A stretch of 13,697 nucleotides of DNA from an uncultured Flavobacteriaceae bacterium. GTDB lineage: Bacteria > Bacteroidota > Bacteroidia > Flavobacteriales > Flavobacteriaceae. This document shows positions 13,312-13,697 of the stretch, one piece after another. Where the stretch lies: NCBI GenBank assembly GCA_947311745.1, contig CAMZLT010000179.1, positions 1 to 13,697 of the forward strand, given 5' to 3'. Made by a program: the position numbers and the translations under genes. The number at the start of each line of letters is the position of its first letter. The first letter of the stretch is position 1. Below the pieces are notes generated by a model that was not told where the DNA came from, ran no database searches, and saw nothing but the letters and a program-made list of their open reading frames with translations.

Positions 13312-13697
13312 ATGAAATTATTCGATATAGATTTATGGCGTGAAGTTTTTAGTACACTTACTAAAAATATGCTACGTACCATTTTAACAACTTTAGGAGT
13401 TATCTTTGCTATTATAATATTGATATCTTTATTAGGTGCTACAAACGGAATGAAAAATGGTTTTGATAAACTTTTTGCAGGAACTGCAACTAATAGCATG
13501 TTCGTTTGGGGACAACGTACAGGAAAACCATACAAAGGTTTTGAAAGAGGCAGAAGAATATCCTATACATTAGATGACGTAAAAATGTTGCGAGAAAATA
13601 TTAAAGAAATTGATGTGCTTTCGCCAAGAATTCAACTTGGTAGTTACAAATCTGTCTCAAAAGTTGCAAGAAATGGACAAACTAGCGGTTCTACTGT
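13312..13697 (+). CDS. ABC transporter permease, MacB/FtsX family (second), 3' end outside window
   Basis: The first 128 codons of a paralogue of the preceding permease. The alignment is clear: MKLFDIDLWREVF against MFDRDLWAEIF, one N-terminal membrane helix at about 25-45, then NGMKNGF, ATNSMF and YKGFERGRRISYTLDD against NGMKNGF, ATNSIF and YAGFEAGRRIKFTNDD. The C-terminal FtsX domain would lie beyond the window. Its ATG comes a single base after the upstream stop (TAAAATG), implying translational coupling. Two different permeases with one ATPase suggest a heterodimeric MacB-like complex; a periplasmic adaptor and a TolC-type channel would be expected nearby but are not visible here. Confidence 0.93.
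   Translation, partial: MKLFDIDLWREVFSTLTKNMLRTILTTLGVIFAIIILISLLGATNGMKNGFDKLFAGTATNSMFVWGQRTGKPYKGFERGRRISYTLDDVKMLRENIKEIDVLSPRIQLGSYKSVSKVARNGQTSGST

Noticed and set aside
13296..13535. 79-codon minus-strand ORF at the start of the second permease
   Set aside because: Antisense to a permease that aligns well with its upstream paralogue.

Overview
The window looks like a chromosomal segment of a low-GC member of the Bacteroidota, most probably a marine or aquatic Flavobacteriaceae. The evidence is a secreted protein with a type IX secretion (T9SS) sorting tail, an exosortase-F-associated membrane protein, a DUF5522 protein, TAnnTTTG-type promoter boxes, A-rich start regions without clear Shine-Dalgarno sites, and strong AT bias. 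No tRNA, rRNA, CRISPR array or intact insertion sequence was seen.

Layout, left to right. (1) 1-1747, plus strand: the 3' part of lpxK (lipid A 4'-kinase) overlapping a trimeric-type purine nucleoside phosphorylase. (2) 1754-3645, minus strand: a polysaccharide flippase whose stop overlaps the start of an XrtF-system-associated membrane protein. (3) 3646-4324: a 680-bp gene-free region holding 14 heptanucleotide repeats directly against the flippase start, a well-formed plus-strand promoter, a hairpin and terminator pair that could delimit a ~145-nt RNA, and short inverted repeats that could instead mark a decayed miniature mobile element. (4) 4325-5233, plus strand: a T9SS cargo protein. (5) 5333-9398, minus strand: a YueD/sepiapterin-reductase-like SDR with a TTG start, a GNAT acetyltransferase, a secreted bleomycin-hydrolase-like C1 peptidase and pheS, separated by strong or weak hairpin terminators. 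(6) 9449-11238, minus strand: a DCC (DUF393) protein, a 59-residue DUF5522 protein and a class III aminotransferase in a tight operon. (7) 11283-13697, plus strand: a MacB/LolD-type ABC ATPase and two tandem paralogous permeases, the second cut by the window end. A second, 15-unit heptad array supplies the ATPase stop codon and fills the gap to the first permease.

Functionally the segment mixes envelope genes (lpxK, flippase, XrtF partner, MacB-like exporter, secreted peptidase, T9SS cargo) with housekeeping genes (pheS, PNP, aminotransferase). No complete new multi-gene system is evident. The most unusual points are the two related heptad arrays placed where they can affect envelope-gene expression, the structured 3.8-4.2 kb intergenic region, and an Asp in the PNP at the position that sets 6-oxo versus 6-aminopurine preference.
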